A stretch of DNA of 64,000 nucleotides. Origin: Nakamurella deserti. Its GTDB lineage: Bacteria; Actinomycetota; Actinomycetes; Mycobacteriales; Nakamurellaceae. The notes beneath the pieces were generated by a model. That model was not told the origin of the DNA, ran no database searches, and saw only the letters and a program-made list of their open reading frames with translations. Shown here piece by piece: positions 51,730 to 61,086 of the stretch; within the stretch, counting starts at the first letter, position 1; the number at the start of each line of letters is the position of its first letter. The translations under genes and the position numbers were made by a program. Where the stretch lies: positions 248,001-312,000 of the forward strand of contig NZ_QCXS01000004.1 in NCBI RefSeq assembly GCF_003260015.1, written 5' to 3'.

Positions 51730-52236
51730 ATGACCATCAACCACCTCGACCGCCGCACCGTCCTGCGGGGAGCCGCGATCGTCGCCGCCGGAGCCGGCCT
51801 GGCCGCCTGTGGTGACGACGCCGCGTCCCCCGCCGCGACGTCCAGCGCCGCCCCCACCACGACGGCGACCGCCATCGGGAGCTTCTCCGAAGCCCCTGCG
51901 GCACCCGTGGAGTCCTCCGACGCCACGGACGCCGGGTCGGCGGAGAACGCCCTCGGACAGGCCGCCGACGTCCCCGTCGGCAGTGGCGTCATCTTCGAGG
52001 ACGCCAAGGTCGTGGTCACCCAGCCCACCGCCGGATCCTTCAAGGCGTTCAGCGCCGTCTGCACACATCAGGGCTGCCTGGTGTCCAAGATCGAGACGGA
52101 CAAGATCCTCTGCAACTGCCACGGCAGCAGCTTCTCCATCACCGACGGCTCCGTCCTCGGCGGCCCCGCTCCCACCCCGCTGCCCGCGCAGGACATCAGC
52201 GTCGACGCCGGCAACATCCGACTGGGTTCGAGTTGA
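51730..52236 (+). CDS. Rieske [2Fe-2S] Tat lipoprotein
   Basis: A 168-residue exported Rieske protein. DRRTVLRG is a Tat motif and LAAC with Cys27 a lipobox. The cluster ligands are Cys111, His113, Cys128 and His131 (CTHQGC and CNCHGSSF), and Cys116/Cys130 would form the disulfide of high-potential Rieske proteins; the usual CPCHGS is CNCHGS. The AGGAG box is strong. No cytochrome b gene is near, so it is not part of a visible bc1 complex and probably passes electrons to an exported oxidoreductase. Confidence 0.9.
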   Translation: MTINHLDRRTVLRGAAIVAAGAGLAACGDDAASPAATSSAAPTTTATAIGSFSEAPAAPVESSDATDAGSAENALGQAADVPVGSGVIFEDAKVVVTQPTAGSFKAFSAVCTHQGCLVSKIETDKILCNCHGSSFSITDGSVLGGPAPTPLPAQDISVDAGNIRLGSS

Positions 52237-52267
52237 CGGTCGCGGTCGCGCTCCCGCTGAGCCTGTC

Positions 52268-52969
52268 GTGACCCGATCACCGTTGCTGTCCTGGCGGCCG
52301 CGACCGGGTCGTCCGACCGGCGGTCGGCCGCGGGCGGTCCGCACGGTCCTCGGAGGGATCGCGGCCGCCGCGTCGCTCGCCGCCTGCGGCGCCGAGCCCG
52401 CGGCGACGACCCCGCCGACCACCGATTCGTTGATCGGACAGGTCTGCTGCGTGGTGCCCAGCCACGGTGCCGCGGAAATGGTGGACGGCATCGAGACCGC
52501 CCACAACGGCTGGGACAACACGCTGGTCAGTTGGTTGGCCCCGCATGACGCAGTTGCCAGCCAGATGGCGGAGATGGCCGCAACCCAGGCCGGCAGTGCA
52601 CAGGTACGCGACCTCGCGGCGGGGCTCGACGCCCAGACCGCGCCGCGCTACCTCCAGTTGTCGGCCATGGCCGGCGCCTGGAGTCAGCCGATCCCGTCCA
52701 CCGATCCGGCGGACGCCGCCGGTCACGACCACGGCGGCGGCGTCACCGAAGCCGACACAGCGGCCACTCTGATCCCACTGACCGGTGCGGACTTCGACCG
52801 CGAGTACCTGAAGATCATGATCGGTCACCACGAGGCGGCCGCGGTGATCGCCGAGAACACGATCGCCAACGGCGAGAACGACCAGGCCAAGGCCCTCGCA
52901 CAGACCCTTCTCGACACGCAGGCGCCGGAGCTCGCCACGATGCAGGCACTGCTCGGCGAGGTCTCGTGA
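52268..52969 (+). CDS. DUF305-family lipoprotein
   Basis: A 233-residue lipoprotein (lipobox LAAC, Cys40) with two DUF305 (ferritin-like helical) repeats. The second carries the typical DFDREYLKIMIGHHEAA His-His motif; the first is more diverged (WDNTLVSWLAPHDAVASQMA). DUF305 proteins often accompany copper-handling genes, as here where CopC-CopD follows with a 4-bp overlap. A copper-binding or copper-oxidising role is likely but unproven. The GTG start lacks a clear ribosome-binding site. Confidence 0.82.
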   Translation: MTRSPLLSWRPRPGRPTGGRPRAVRTVLGGIAAAASLAACGAEPAATTPPTTDSLIGQVCCVVPSHGAAEMVDGIETAHNGWDNTLVSWLAPHDAVASQMAEMAATQAGSAQVRDLAAGLDAQTAPRYLQLSAMAGAWSQPIPSTDPADAAGHDHGGGVTEADTAATLIPLTGADFDREYLKIMIGHHEAAAVIAENTIANGENDQAKALAQTLLDTQAPELATMQALLGEVS

Positions 52970-54813
52970 GAAGTCGCTTCCCGTCCCACCGGCGCGCGGC
53001 CCCGGGCCTGTCGATGCGGTGGCGGGTCGTCGCGGCGATGCTGCTGGCCGCGCTGCTCACCGGTTGGTTCGCCCTGCCCGCGCTCGCACACGCCACGCTG
53101 ACCACGGCGACCCCGGGTGACGCGTCGGTCGTCGAGCGGGCACCGACGGTCGTCACGCTGACCTACGACGAGGCCGTGGGCCTCCAGAACGGCGCGGTCA
53201 AGGTACTGGCACCGGACGGCACCCGCGTGGACACCGGGGAGGCGACCACCGGGGACGGCGGCCGGTCCGTGACCGCGCCGCTGCAACCCGGACTCGCTCG
53301 AGGCACCTACACCATCCTGTGGCGGGTGCTGAGCGAGGACAGCCACTCGATCTTCGGAGCCTCGACGTTCAGCGTGGGACAGCCCAGCGCCACCGTCGCC
53401 GGTGCCGCCGTGGAAGCCGAAGCGGGCGGCGGCGACGCCGCGAAACGGCTGCTCGGTGTCGGGCGTCTGCTGCTCTACGCCGGACTGGTCCTGCTCTTCG
53501 GCGGCCTCGCCTTCCTGGTGACGTTGTGGCCGCCGGGTCGCGCGGCGCCCAGGGTGGTGACCATCCTGCGGGTCGGGTGGGTGTCGACCGTCGTGGCCAG
53601 CGTCGCCGATCTGCTGTTGCAGGGCCCGTACACCGCGGGGCTGTCGCTCGGGAGCGCGTTGGATCCCGTGCTGCTGGCGAACGTGCTCGAAACCCGGTTC
53701 GGCGTCGCGACCGTGATCCGGTTGCTGCTGCTCACCGTGGTGGCTGTCCTGCTACGCCGACTCGACCGGATGTCCCGGCCGGCACTGTCCCTCGGGACCG
53801 CAGTGCTCGGTGTCGGGGTCATGCTCACCGTCTCGGCGCTGGGCCACTCCGGCGCCGGCGACCTGGTCGTGGTGGCGATGGCGGCCGACGCGCTCCATCT
53901 CGCCGCGATGTCGTACTGGCTGGGCGGGTTGGTCCTGCTCGGACTCGTGGTGCTGACGCGGCATCCTCTCGAAGCGGCCGCCATGCTGCCTCGCTGGTCG
54001 TCGATGGCCGCGACCGCCGTGTGCGTCCTGGTCGTGACCGGCACCTTCACCGCCTGGCGCCAGGTCCGTCAGCTGGACGCCCTCGTCAGCACCGAGTACG
54101 GCGTGCTGCTGCTGGTCAAACTGGGAGTGGTGGCGGTGGTCATGGGGCTGGCGGTGTTCAGCCGCGCGCTGGTGCGCCGGCGCCTCGGCGGCCGCGTCGG
54201 GGGAACCGTCCAGCCGTCCGCGGGTGCGGTGACCGCAGCGCCCGCACTGGTGTACGCCGACGGATCGACCGCCTCGACACCGTCGGGCGGGTCCTCCGGT
54301 CCCGTCGAGACGGCCTGTTCCCCGGCCGGTGTCGACACCGCAGGACCGGTCGACACCACCCCGGCGACCGATGGTCCCGTCACCGGGAGCGGGCTGCGGC
54401 GCAGCGTCGTGGTGGAGGCGGTCCTGGCCGCCGTGGTCCTGGGCGTCACCTCCGCGCTCGTGGCCACCACGCCGGCCCGGGACACCTACTTCCCGGTCTT
54501 CGAGCAGACGGTCGCGGCGACCGACGCACTGCAGGTGGACATCACGGTGGACCCGGCGCGCACCGGACTGAACGACCTGTCGTTCTCCTACAGCGCCGAC
54601 AGCCGCCCGGTGGACGTGGTCAAGGTGTCGACGCGGTGGACGTCGGAGGACGGCACGTATGTCGTGCCCGCCGAGCTGACCCGGGCCGCCACCGGCGAGT
54701 ACCGCTTCTCGGGCCTGCTGCTGCCCAGCGCCGGGACCTGGAAACTCGCCGTCACCACGCAGACCAGCGACATCGACACCGGCACCGTCGTTCTCGCCGT
54801 CCCCATCCGCTGA
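52966..54813 (+). CDS. CopC-CopD copper-uptake fusion
   Basis: A 615-residue fusion. After a signal peptide, mature CopC should start with His42 (ALAHATL), the usual Cu(II) ligand, with a second site in DSHSIFG. Then come eight or so membrane spans of CopD, with the conserved metal-site region MAADALHLAAMSYWLGGL, and a C-terminal extracytoplasmic domain (about 510-615). CopCD proteins import copper for cuproenzymes. GTG 52966 overlaps the DUF305 stop. The actinobacterial CopC-CopD fusion layout is common. Confidence 0.88.
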   Translation: MRSRFPSHRRAAPGLSMRWRVVAAMLLAALLTGWFALPALAHATLTTATPGDASVVERAPTVVTLTYDEAVGLQNGAVKVLAPDGTRVDTGEATTGDGGRSVTAPLQPGLARGTYTILWRVLSEDSHSIFGASTFSVGQPSATVAGAAVEAEAGGGDAAKRLLGVGRLLLYAGLVLLFGGLAFLVTLWPPGRAAPRVVTILRVGWVSTVVASVADLLLQGPYTAGLSLGSALDPVLLANVLETRFGVATVIRLLLLTVVAVLLRRLDRMSRPALSLGTAVLGVGVMLTVSALGHSGAGDLVVVAMAADALHLAAMSYWLGGLVLLGLVVLTRHPLEAAAMLPRWSSMAATAVCVLVVTGTFTAWRQVRQLDALVSTEYGVLLLVKLGVVAVVMGLAVFSRALVRRRLGGRVGGTVQPSAGAVTAAPALVYADGSTASTPSGGSSGPVETACSPAGVDTAGPVDTTPATDGPVTGSGLRRSVVVEAVLAAVVLGVTSALVATTPARDTYFPVFEQTVAATDALQVDITVDPARTGLNDLSFSYSADSRPVDVVKVSTRWTSEDGTYVVPAELTRAATGEYRFSGLLLPSAGTWKLAVTTQTSDIDTGTVVLAVPIR

Positions 54814-54898
54814 GCCGGCGCTCCGCGGCGTCCGGCCACGTGCTCGCGCATCCCGGCCGCGTTCGCGACCTCGCCCACCCCACTGAAAGAGACCCCGA

Positions 54899-55672
54899 AT
54901 GAGTCATCGTGCGACCGCTGCCGTCCTGTCCGCACCGCACCGGCCCACGAGCCGCCGTCGGTGGGCCGTCGTGGCCCTGACTGCCGTCGGCCTGCTGCTG
55001 GGACCGCTCGCCGGGATCGCCTCGGCGCATGTGTCCGTCGTGTCCCCCGGCGCCACCCAGGGTGGGTACACCAAGGTGACCTTCCGCGTTCCGACGGAGA
55101 GCGACACACCCACGACGAAGGTCGAAGTGGCGATGCCCACCGACACCCCGATCGCCTCGGTCCGCGTGCAGCCGAAGGAAGGCTGGTCCTACCAGGTGAT
55201 CACGGCGGCGCCGGCGACGTCACTGGCGGGCGACGACGGAGCCGTCACCGAGATCGTGAGCCGCGTCGTGTGGACCGCGACCGGCGACGGCATCAAACCC
55301 GGCGAGTTCGACGAATTCGACATCTCCGCCGGACCGCTGCCCGACACCGACCAGGTCGTGTTCAAGGTGCTGCAGACCTACGGCGGCGGAGACGTCGTGT
55401 CCTGGATCGAAGAACCGGTCGCGGGAGCGGAGGAGCCGGAGCATCCCGCACCGGTCCTGGCCCTGGCCCCGGCGGGCGCGGATGACACCCACATGGGCAC
55501 GGCGATGGCAGCCGAGACGGCCGCTGACGGCACCACCTCCAACAGCGCTGCCGCGCAGGCGACGTCGACCGGAACGGCCACCACGCTGGCGATCATCGGG
55601 GTCGTCCTCGCGCTGATCGCGGTGGCCGGTGCGGCCTACGCCATCACCCGCGGGCGACGAACCGTCGGCTGA
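54899..55672 (+). CDS. YcnI/DUF1775 copper-binding membrane-anchored protein
   Basis: A 257-residue YcnI-family protein. A signal peptide ends at IASA, leaving His44 (AHVSVVSPG) as the new N-terminus, the ligand of the monohistidine copper site of this family. The DUF1775 domain follows, with a Trp/Glu-rich segment (DVVSWIEEP), and a C-terminal membrane span (about 225-247) anchors it. It is the usual partner of CopCD. Separated by 85 bp from the CopC-CopD gene. Confidence 0.9.
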   Translation: MSHRATAAVLSAPHRPTSRRRWAVVALTAVGLLLGPLAGIASAHVSVVSPGATQGGYTKVTFRVPTESDTPTTKVEVAMPTDTPIASVRVQPKEGWSYQVITAAPATSLAGDDGAVTEIVSRVVWTATGDGIKPGEFDEFDISAGPLPDTDQVVFKVLQTYGGGDVVSWIEEPVAGAEEPEHPAPVLALAPAGADDTHMGTAMAAETAADGTTSNSAAAQATSTGTATTLAIIGVVLALIAVAGAAYAITRGRRTVG

Positions 55673-55920
55673 CCGACGCGCCCCTGCCATCGGCCCGTGC
55701 AGGTACGCACGGTGGTCCCGGCCCGGATTCCCGCCAGCCTGCTGGTGGGACATCCGGGCTTTTCACTGTCCCTGTCTCACAACGGCTCTCGTCCCCGACC
55801 CCGGCCGTGACCGCGGTGACGTCCGTGCTCACAACGCTCGCCCGGGCGCTGTGCGTACAGCGTTACAGAAGCGGAACCCGCTGCCGCACAGGCGAAACGG
55901 CGCCCTCCTACCCTTCCGCC

Positions 55921-57324
55921 ATGACCATGAAAACGAGCGCCGAGCAGCGCCTGGACCCGCCCACGACCTCAGCGGTGGGCACCATCGAACGTCCCCGGAA
56001 GGGCCGGTGGATCGACGACTGGCGCCCCGAGGATGAGCAGTTCTGGTCCGCCGGCGGGGCGAAGGTCGCCCGCCGCAACCTGTTCTTCTCCATCGCCACC
56101 GAACACGTCGGATTCTCGGTGTGGAGCCTGTGGTCGGTGATGGTGCTGTTCCTGGGCCCGCAGTACGGCGTGGACCCGGCCGGCAAGTTCCTGCTCACCG
56201 CGACGCCCACCCTCGTCGGCGCGGTGCTTCGCCTGCCGTACACCTTCGCCGTGGCCAAGTTCGGCGGACGCAACTTCACCATCTTCAGTGCCCTGCTGCT
56301 GTTGCTCCCGTGCATCTTCATCGCCATCGTCCTGGAGCCCGGTGTCTCCTACACCACCCTGCTGGTCGCCGCCGCGGTCGCCGGTGTGGGCGGCGGCAAC
56401 TTCGCCTCGTCCATGACCAACATCAACGCCTTCTACCCGGAGCGACTCAAAGGGTGGGCTCTCGGGCTGAACGCCGGCGGCGGCAATCTCGGCGTGGCGG
56501 TCGTCCAGTTGGTCGGCCTGCTGGTGCTGGCCACCGCCGGTGCCGCGCACCCCAAGGTCATGGTGGCCGTCTACATCCCGATCATCGTGATCGTCGCCGT
56601 CGGGTCGGCCCTCACGATGGACAACCTGTCGGTGGCCAGCAACGCCAAGGGCGCCATGCGCCGGGTCGCGCGGGACGGCCACACCTGGATCATCGCGCTG
56701 CTCTACATCGGCACCTTCGGCTCTTTCATCGGCTTCGGCTTCGCCTTCGGCCAGGTGCTCCAGGTGCAGTTCAAAGGCACCTTCTCCACTCCGGTCAAGG
56801 CCGCCTACCTCACCTTCCTCGGACCTCTGCTGGGATCGCTCATCCGTCCTTACGGCGGCAAGCTCGCCGACCGATTCGGAGGCGCGAAGGTCAGCTTCTA
56901 CAACTTCATCGCCATGGGTCTGGCCACTGCACTGGTGTTCGTCGCCGCCCTGCAGACCTCGCTCCCGCTGTACCTGGTCGGCTTCATCCTGTTGTTCATC
57001 TTCTCCGGGCTGGGCAACGGCTCGGTCTACAAGATGATCCCCGCGATCTTCAGCGGCAAGGCGCGGGTCCGGATCGCCGCCGGCGCCGACGCGGTTCCCG
57101 AACGTGCCGAGGCGCAACGACTCTCCGGCGCACTGATCGGGGTGGCGGGAGCGATCGGCGCCCTCGGCGGGGTCCTGGTGAACCTGGCCTTCCGGCAGTC
57201 CTTCCTGTCGACCGGTTCCGCGAACACGGCCTACGTCGCCTTCATCGCGTTCTACGCGGTCTGTGTCGCCGCCACCTGGGTCGCCTACCTCAAGCCGAAC
57301 CCGGCCCGCGGCTGGTCGGTCTGA
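55921..57324 (+). CDS. narK: NarK-family nitrate/nitrite transporter
   Basis: A 467-residue NNP-family MFS transporter with twelve predicted spans. The nitrate signature is visible as GGGNFASSMTNINAFYP and a second Gly-rich signature as GLNAGGGNLGVAVVQ. The N-terminal 45 residues are cytoplasmic with the DDWRPEDEQFW motif found in actinobacterial NarK proteins. I take ATG 55921; a longer frame upstream has no support. It exchanges or imports nitrate and nitrite. It lies 248 bp after the YcnI gene and may have its own promoter. Confidence 0.9.
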   Translation: MTMKTSAEQRLDPPTTSAVGTIERPRKGRWIDDWRPEDEQFWSAGGAKVARRNLFFSIATEHVGFSVWSLWSVMVLFLGPQYGVDPAGKFLLTATPTLVGAVLRLPYTFAVAKFGGRNFTIFSALLLLLPCIFIAIVLEPGVSYTTLLVAAAVAGVGGGNFASSMTNINAFYPERLKGWALGLNAGGGNLGVAVVQLVGLLVLATAGAAHPKVMVAVYIPIIVIVAVGSALTMDNLSVASNAKGAMRRVARDGHTWIIALLYIGTFGSFIGFGFAFGQVLQVQFKGTFSTPVKAAYLTFLGPLLGSLIRPYGGKLADRFGGAKVSFYNFIAMGLATALVFVAALQTSLPLYLVGFILLFIFSGLGNGSVYKMIPAIFSGKARVRIAAGADAVPERAEAQRLSGALIGVAGAIGALGGVLVNLAFRQSFLSTGSANTAYVAFIAFYAVCVAATWVAYLKPNPARGWSV

Positions 57325-57440
57325 CGACGTCACCTGTCCCCCCGGTACCGACCGGAACATGCGCTGGGCCGGATCTCACCGGCCCGGCGCATTCCGCGCG
57401 CGTCAGCTCGTGACACCGACCCTGAGAAAGGCACCCCGCC

Positions 57441-57923
57441 ATGTTCGAGACCATCGACGGCATCCCGTTCCACCCCTTGATCGTCCACGCCGTCGTCGCC
57501 CTGATGCCACTCGCGTCGATCCTGGTGTTACTGGACGCCGTCTGGCCCCGGTTCCGTCGGACGGTGGGCCCACTCCCGCTCGTGTCTGCGGTGCTCGCCA
57601 CGATCTCCGTACCGTTCGCCACGAGCTCGGGTGAGTATCTGCAGGGCGCGATCGGAGCGGCGGAGAATCCGCTCGTGCAGCACCATCAGGCGTTGGGTGA
57701 CCTGATGCTGTACTGGGGCCTGGGACTGGTCGTCGCCGCAGGACTCCTCTTCGTCGTGCGTCGTCGGGTCGCCGGCGGTTCCGGTGCGCGGCGGGTGGTG
57801 CTCCCGGTGGCCGTCGCGCTCGCGGTGGCGGTCAGCGTCGCGACCATGGTGCACATCTACCGTGTCGGCGACAGCGGGGCGCGTGCCGTCTGGGAGGGCG
57901 TCGGCACGTCCGCGCTGGGCTGA
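57441..57923 (+). CDS. DUF2231 four-span membrane protein
   Basis: A 160-residue integral membrane protein with the DUF2231 hallmark GIPFHPLIVHAVVALMPLA and four spans. Conserved His residues at each end (FHPLIVH; LVQHHQALGD) could bind heme or copper. DUF2231 genes commonly neighbour Rieske and cytochrome genes. GAGAAAGG precedes ATG 57441. Exact function unknown. Confidence 0.87.
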   Translation: MFETIDGIPFHPLIVHAVVALMPLASILVLLDAVWPRFRRTVGPLPLVSAVLATISVPFATSSGEYLQGAIGAAENPLVQHHQALGDLMLYWGLGLVVAAGLLFVVRRRVAGGSGARRVVLPVAVALAVAVSVATMVHIYRVGDSGARAVWEGVGTSALG

Positions 57924-57927
57924 GCCC

Positions 57928-57943
57928 CCGGCCGACGGGCCGG
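57928..57943. terminator. Hairpin between convergent genes
   Basis: ccggcc-gacg-ggccgg, a perfect 6-bp stem with a tetraloop, starts 5 bp after the DUF2231 stop and lies 5 bp before the end of the esterase gene. It may terminate both. Confidence 0.5.
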
Positions 57944-57947
57944 CGGG

Positions 57948-58901
57948 TCAGCGGCCGGTCCCGAGTTGCGCCCAGAGGAATCCGGTGGCATCCGACGGCC
58001 CGACTCCGGTTCCGGCCGTCGGACCGGCTCCCGGCCACACGTGTCCTCCCCCGTCGACGAGAGCACGGACGACCCGTCGACCGTCGGCGCACCGCCAGAT
58101 CGTCACCGCCGCGGTGCCGTCGGTGGTCACGTCGGCGGCCTCGGGGCAGCGGGACGCCTTCCGGAACGGGGCGAGGGACGACTGCACCGAGGGGAACGCG
58201 ACCCCGTCCGGACCCGGTCCGCCGGTCGCAGGGATCGACGGGTCGGCGGTGCCGTGGACGGCGACGACGTCCGTCGGCGCCGGATCGGCACATCCGGTCA
58301 TCACCGCACCGGCGACCACACCGATTCCGGCGAGCCGGCCGGGCCGCAGACAGGCCCAGGCGTAGGCCATCACGGCGCCGTTGGAGAAGCCGACGGCGTA
58401 GACCCGACCACCCACCCCGTCGTAACGGCGAAGTCCGTCGACCAGCGCCTCCAGGAAGCCGACGTCATCGGTGCCGAGCTGACTGGCGGGTGGGCAGCAG
58501 GCGCCACCGTTCCAGGTGTCCTGGAACAGGTCGAGCAGCCCGTTCGGGTACGCGACGACGAACCCCTCGCGGTCGGCGACCCGGTCCCACCCGAAACCGG
58601 CTTGCATCGCCGACGCCGGCGTCGCCGCCGGATGCAGGACGACCACCAGCGGCGCATCCGGACCGGCACCCGGGGGATGATGCACGATCGCGGATCGGGC
58701 GCCGTCCACGGTGGTCAGCGTGACGACCCCGTCCACGGGGGCTGGTGCGAGGCCGCTGGAACCGACGCCTGCGGTGACCGTCGGGGCGGTGTCCGCGTCA
58801 GGCGCACACGCCGCGAGCAGGACCGCCAGAACCAGGGCGCCCACACCATGACGCCCCCGGCGCCGCCGTCGGGCGGACACCGGCAACACGGTCAACGCCA
58901 C
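57948..58901 (-). CDS. LpqC-like PHB-depolymerase/feruloyl-esterase-family lipoprotein
   Basis: A 317-residue secreted esterase of the LpqC/PHB depolymerase family. An Arg-rich N-terminus, hydrophobic stretch and LLAAC lipobox direct export. The triad is visible as Ser in GFSNGAVM, Asp in GTADPSIPATGG and His in DGGGHVWPG. The GTG start lies within the last 10 bp of the Cys/His-repeat gene, so the two are co-transcribed. Substrates of this family include short polyhydroxyalkanoates and feruloyl esters; which applies is unknown. Confidence 0.87.
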   Translation of the reverse strand: MALTVLPVSARRRRRGRHGVGALVLAVLLAACAPDADTAPTVTAGVGSSGLAPAPVDGVVTLTTVDGARSAIVHHPPGAGPDAPLVVVLHPAATPASAMQAGFGWDRVADREGFVVAYPNGLLDLFQDTWNGGACCPPASQLGTDDVGFLEALVDGLRRYDGVGGRVYAVGFSNGAVMAYAWACLRPGRLAGIGVVAGAVMTGCADPAPTDVVAVHGTADPSIPATGGPGPDGVAFPSVQSSLAPFRKASRCPEAADVTTDGTAAVTIWRCADGRRVVRALVDGGGHVWPGAGPTAGTGVGPSDATGFLWAQLGTGR

Positions 58902-59167
58902 CGCTCATGACAACCGCAGCGGCATGGTCCGGGGCGGTCGCGCAGCGCATCCCAGGCGGCGTCGACCCGGGCGCACGGGGCATGGTCGCCGGAACGCTCA
59001 CACGCCGGCGACAGCTGCATCTGCTCGAGATGGCACCAGCAGCCGCACTCGGCGGCGTGGTCGAGGACGGGATCCCAGGCGGCGCATGCAGAGCGGCGGG
59101 CGTCGTGGCGCACGTCGACACCGCAGGTGGGGATGGTGGGAGTCATCGTTGTCCGTGTGTCGTCCAT
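58892..59167 (-). CDS. Two-repeat Cys/His-rich small protein
   Basis: A 91-residue protein of no family I recognise, made of two 41-residue repeats. Aligned at an offset of 41, C15/C56, H21/H62, AAWD 29-32/70-73, D36/D77 and the CxCxCH triplets 41-46/82-87 all match, while the residues between vary. Each repeat would offer four Cys and two His ligands, suggesting a metal (zinc or iron-sulfur) site. ATG 59167 is close behind AGGTAAGG; ATG at residue 8 is an alternative. It overlaps the esterase gene by 10 bp. Confidence 0.72.
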   Translation of the reverse strand: MDDTRTTMTPTIPTCGVDVRHDARRSACAAWDPVLDHAAECGCWCHLEQMQLSPACERSGDHAPCARVDAAWDALRDRPGPCRCGCHERWR

Positions 59168-59598
59168 GCCTTACCTGACGTCGGGTCCGCAACCGCCGGC
59201 GACGCCGACGCGGCGTCCGGGTGATCCTCGGGTGAGGACCGGCCCGGACGTGCACCCAGCCTGCCGTCGAGATGTTGCCGTCCCGCCGCACCACCGGAGG
59301 CGGCACGTTTTTTTCGTTCACCACACCCGATCGGTGAGCGAGAGGTCGCCCCGCACCTCACCGAACCGATCATTCACCGGCGATCCACCCACCCGCCGTC
59401 GGCGGGTTCGACCCGGGTGCGCCCGACGAACGTGTTCACACATCTCCTGTGCGGCCGTACCTGGCCGAATCGTCCTCCGACGACTGGCTCACCCGCACGC
59501 CATCGACGTCGTGCGCCGACCGCCCACCGCGGGGCAGGTGAAACGACACCTGTCGAGGAGCCGGGCACAATGCTGTCGCCGGGGGCGCAGGCCCCGGC
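59168..59598. other. Intergenic region, no supported gene
   Basis: About 430 bp. A single run of seven T at 59309-59315 stands out in otherwise GC-rich DNA, but I see no stem directly before it. Open frames here are Arg/Pro-rich and unconvincing. Confidence 0.45.
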
Positions 59599-59841
59599 TC
59601 AGCGGTCGATGCCGCAGTTCGCCGCCAGCTTCGCGGGCACCACGTACCCGGCGGCGGCCGCCTCGGCGACGACGGCCCAGTTGGCGGCGTTGTCCAGCGA
59701 GGACGACGCGGCCGCGGGTGCGCCCGTGGTCACGGCGGCGGACGCCACGGGTGCGCCGGTACCGGCCAGGGTCGCCGCCGCCGCGAAGGTGCCGATGACC
59801 ACGGCGCGGTTCAGGCGGGCGAAACGGGGGATGAGTGTCAT
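59599..59841 (-). CDS. Small secreted Ala-rich protein
   Basis: An 80-residue protein. A positively charged start and hydrophobic core (RAVVIGTFAAAATLAGTG) end in a signal-peptidase-like ASAA, leaving a mature part of about 45 residues rich in Ala and Val with one Cys (LAANCGIDR). ATG 59841 has AAGG upstream. No family recognised. Confidence 0.6.
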   Translation of the reverse strand: MTLIPRFARLNRAVVIGTFAAAATLAGTGAPVASAAVTTGAPAAASSSLDNAANWAVVAEAAAAGYVVPAKLAANCGIDR

Positions 59842-60780
59842 GGTTGACCTTCCGGGTCGGATGTCAGGCGCTTTCGTGGCCTGGATGGACGTGAACTCAT
59901 GGTCGTCGCGGAATGTGAAGACCGACGCTGCCGGCCGTGTCCGCCCGGTAACCATGACCTCTTCGGGGCCCGGGTGCCGTTGTGAGATCGACGCTGAGGG
60001 CGCCACATTCGCGGCGGACCGGATCGTCACTGGCGACCGTGAACACCGCCGGGCAGAGCTGTGGCAACGCGAGGGTGCGGAGGGCCCACGCCACCCGGTG
60101 ACCTGACCTGCGAACGTTCCGGCGGTGCGCCGACGACGTCGGCGTAGCGTCACGACGCCGAGGATGACGCCTGTGCCTGCAACGATGAGGGGGATCCGAC
60201 GGCCTCGAGGGCCTCGGCGATGGCCCGGACGCCACGCCAGCGAGGGCGAGGACGACGACGAACCAGCCGCAGGCGTCCACCCGGGGTCGGAGCTCTCAGC
60301 GACCCGGACGTGTCCCCTGGTGAACGCCACCGACGACAGCGTCAGGCGGCGGGCAGCTCCGGTCTCGTGGTGCCGCGCCCGTCCTCGCTCGATCCTCAGC
60401 CGGCCTCGACGCGAGACGCTGTCGACCGGCACCGACGATGCGCGGTCTCCGGTGAGCACACGAGGTCGAGCCGCTGCCGCCGGATCAGCCCGATTGGCCG
60501 CTGGTGTCCGGTCTCGGGCCGGTTTAGGCTGAATCCGCTGAGTCCACAGCCGGTCTGGATTCGAGTCGTTTCGCCTTCCAGGTGTACCACTCGACGAGCG
60601 ACATCCCGCTGCCGCCAGAGCTTTTCCGGGTTGTGTCCGTGTGTCAGGACCGCGCTCGTGTCCCTCTCCCGTCGTTCACCCGGGTCGCCGACCCGGCATG
60701 GCGTCAGCTGTGTCGCCGTCCCACCCAGCGCATCAGGATGCCCTGGTGCGCTGGGGCGTGTCCTCGGGTGGTGCTGAGCG
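59842..60780. other. Long intergenic region with a possible gene remnant
   Basis: About 940 bp without an intact gene. On the minus strand at about 60115-60285, three frames in succession read like one short two-span membrane protein: DACGWFVVVLALAGVA, then VRAIAEALEAVG, then IPLIVAGTGVILGVVTLRRR. This could be a frameshifted remnant or chance. Confidence 0.35.
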
Positions 60781-61086
60781 GTGTCGGCCGCTCGGGCCGT
60801 CTGGCCTGCAGAACTGATCGAGCGCCGGCGGCGGCTCGAGCTCGAGCGACCGATCCGCCGGGCCGACGACGCGAGGCGCGCCGGTGTGGACGCGCTGCGG
60901 TCCGCGCTGTCCGGATGCCCCTGTCCGCGCTGGGACGTGGAGACGGATCACCGTGGCATCGGTGCGTGGTGGTGCGTTTCCTTCGACGAGGTCGTCACCC
61001 CGATGTGGGTGGCGATCGACGAGCAGGAGCCGTCCCTGCGGCGCGCCGCCCGTCAGCGCTCCGCCCACCACGTCAGTCGCCGGTGA
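60781..61086 (+). CDS. Hypothetical protein
   Basis: A 101-residue frame with codon usage like real genes here (high GC at third positions). The N-terminal half is a charged helix (LIERRRRLELERPIRRADDA), the C-terminal half has three Trp and the segment GIGAWWCVSFDEVVTPMWVA, and CPCPRW may bind metal. GTG start with a modest GGTGG box. No family recognised. Confidence 0.5.
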   Translation: MSAARAVWPAELIERRRRLELERPIRRADDARRAGVDALRSALSGCPCPRWDVETDHRGIGAWWCVSFDEVVTPMWVAIDEQEPSLRRAARQRSAHHVSRR

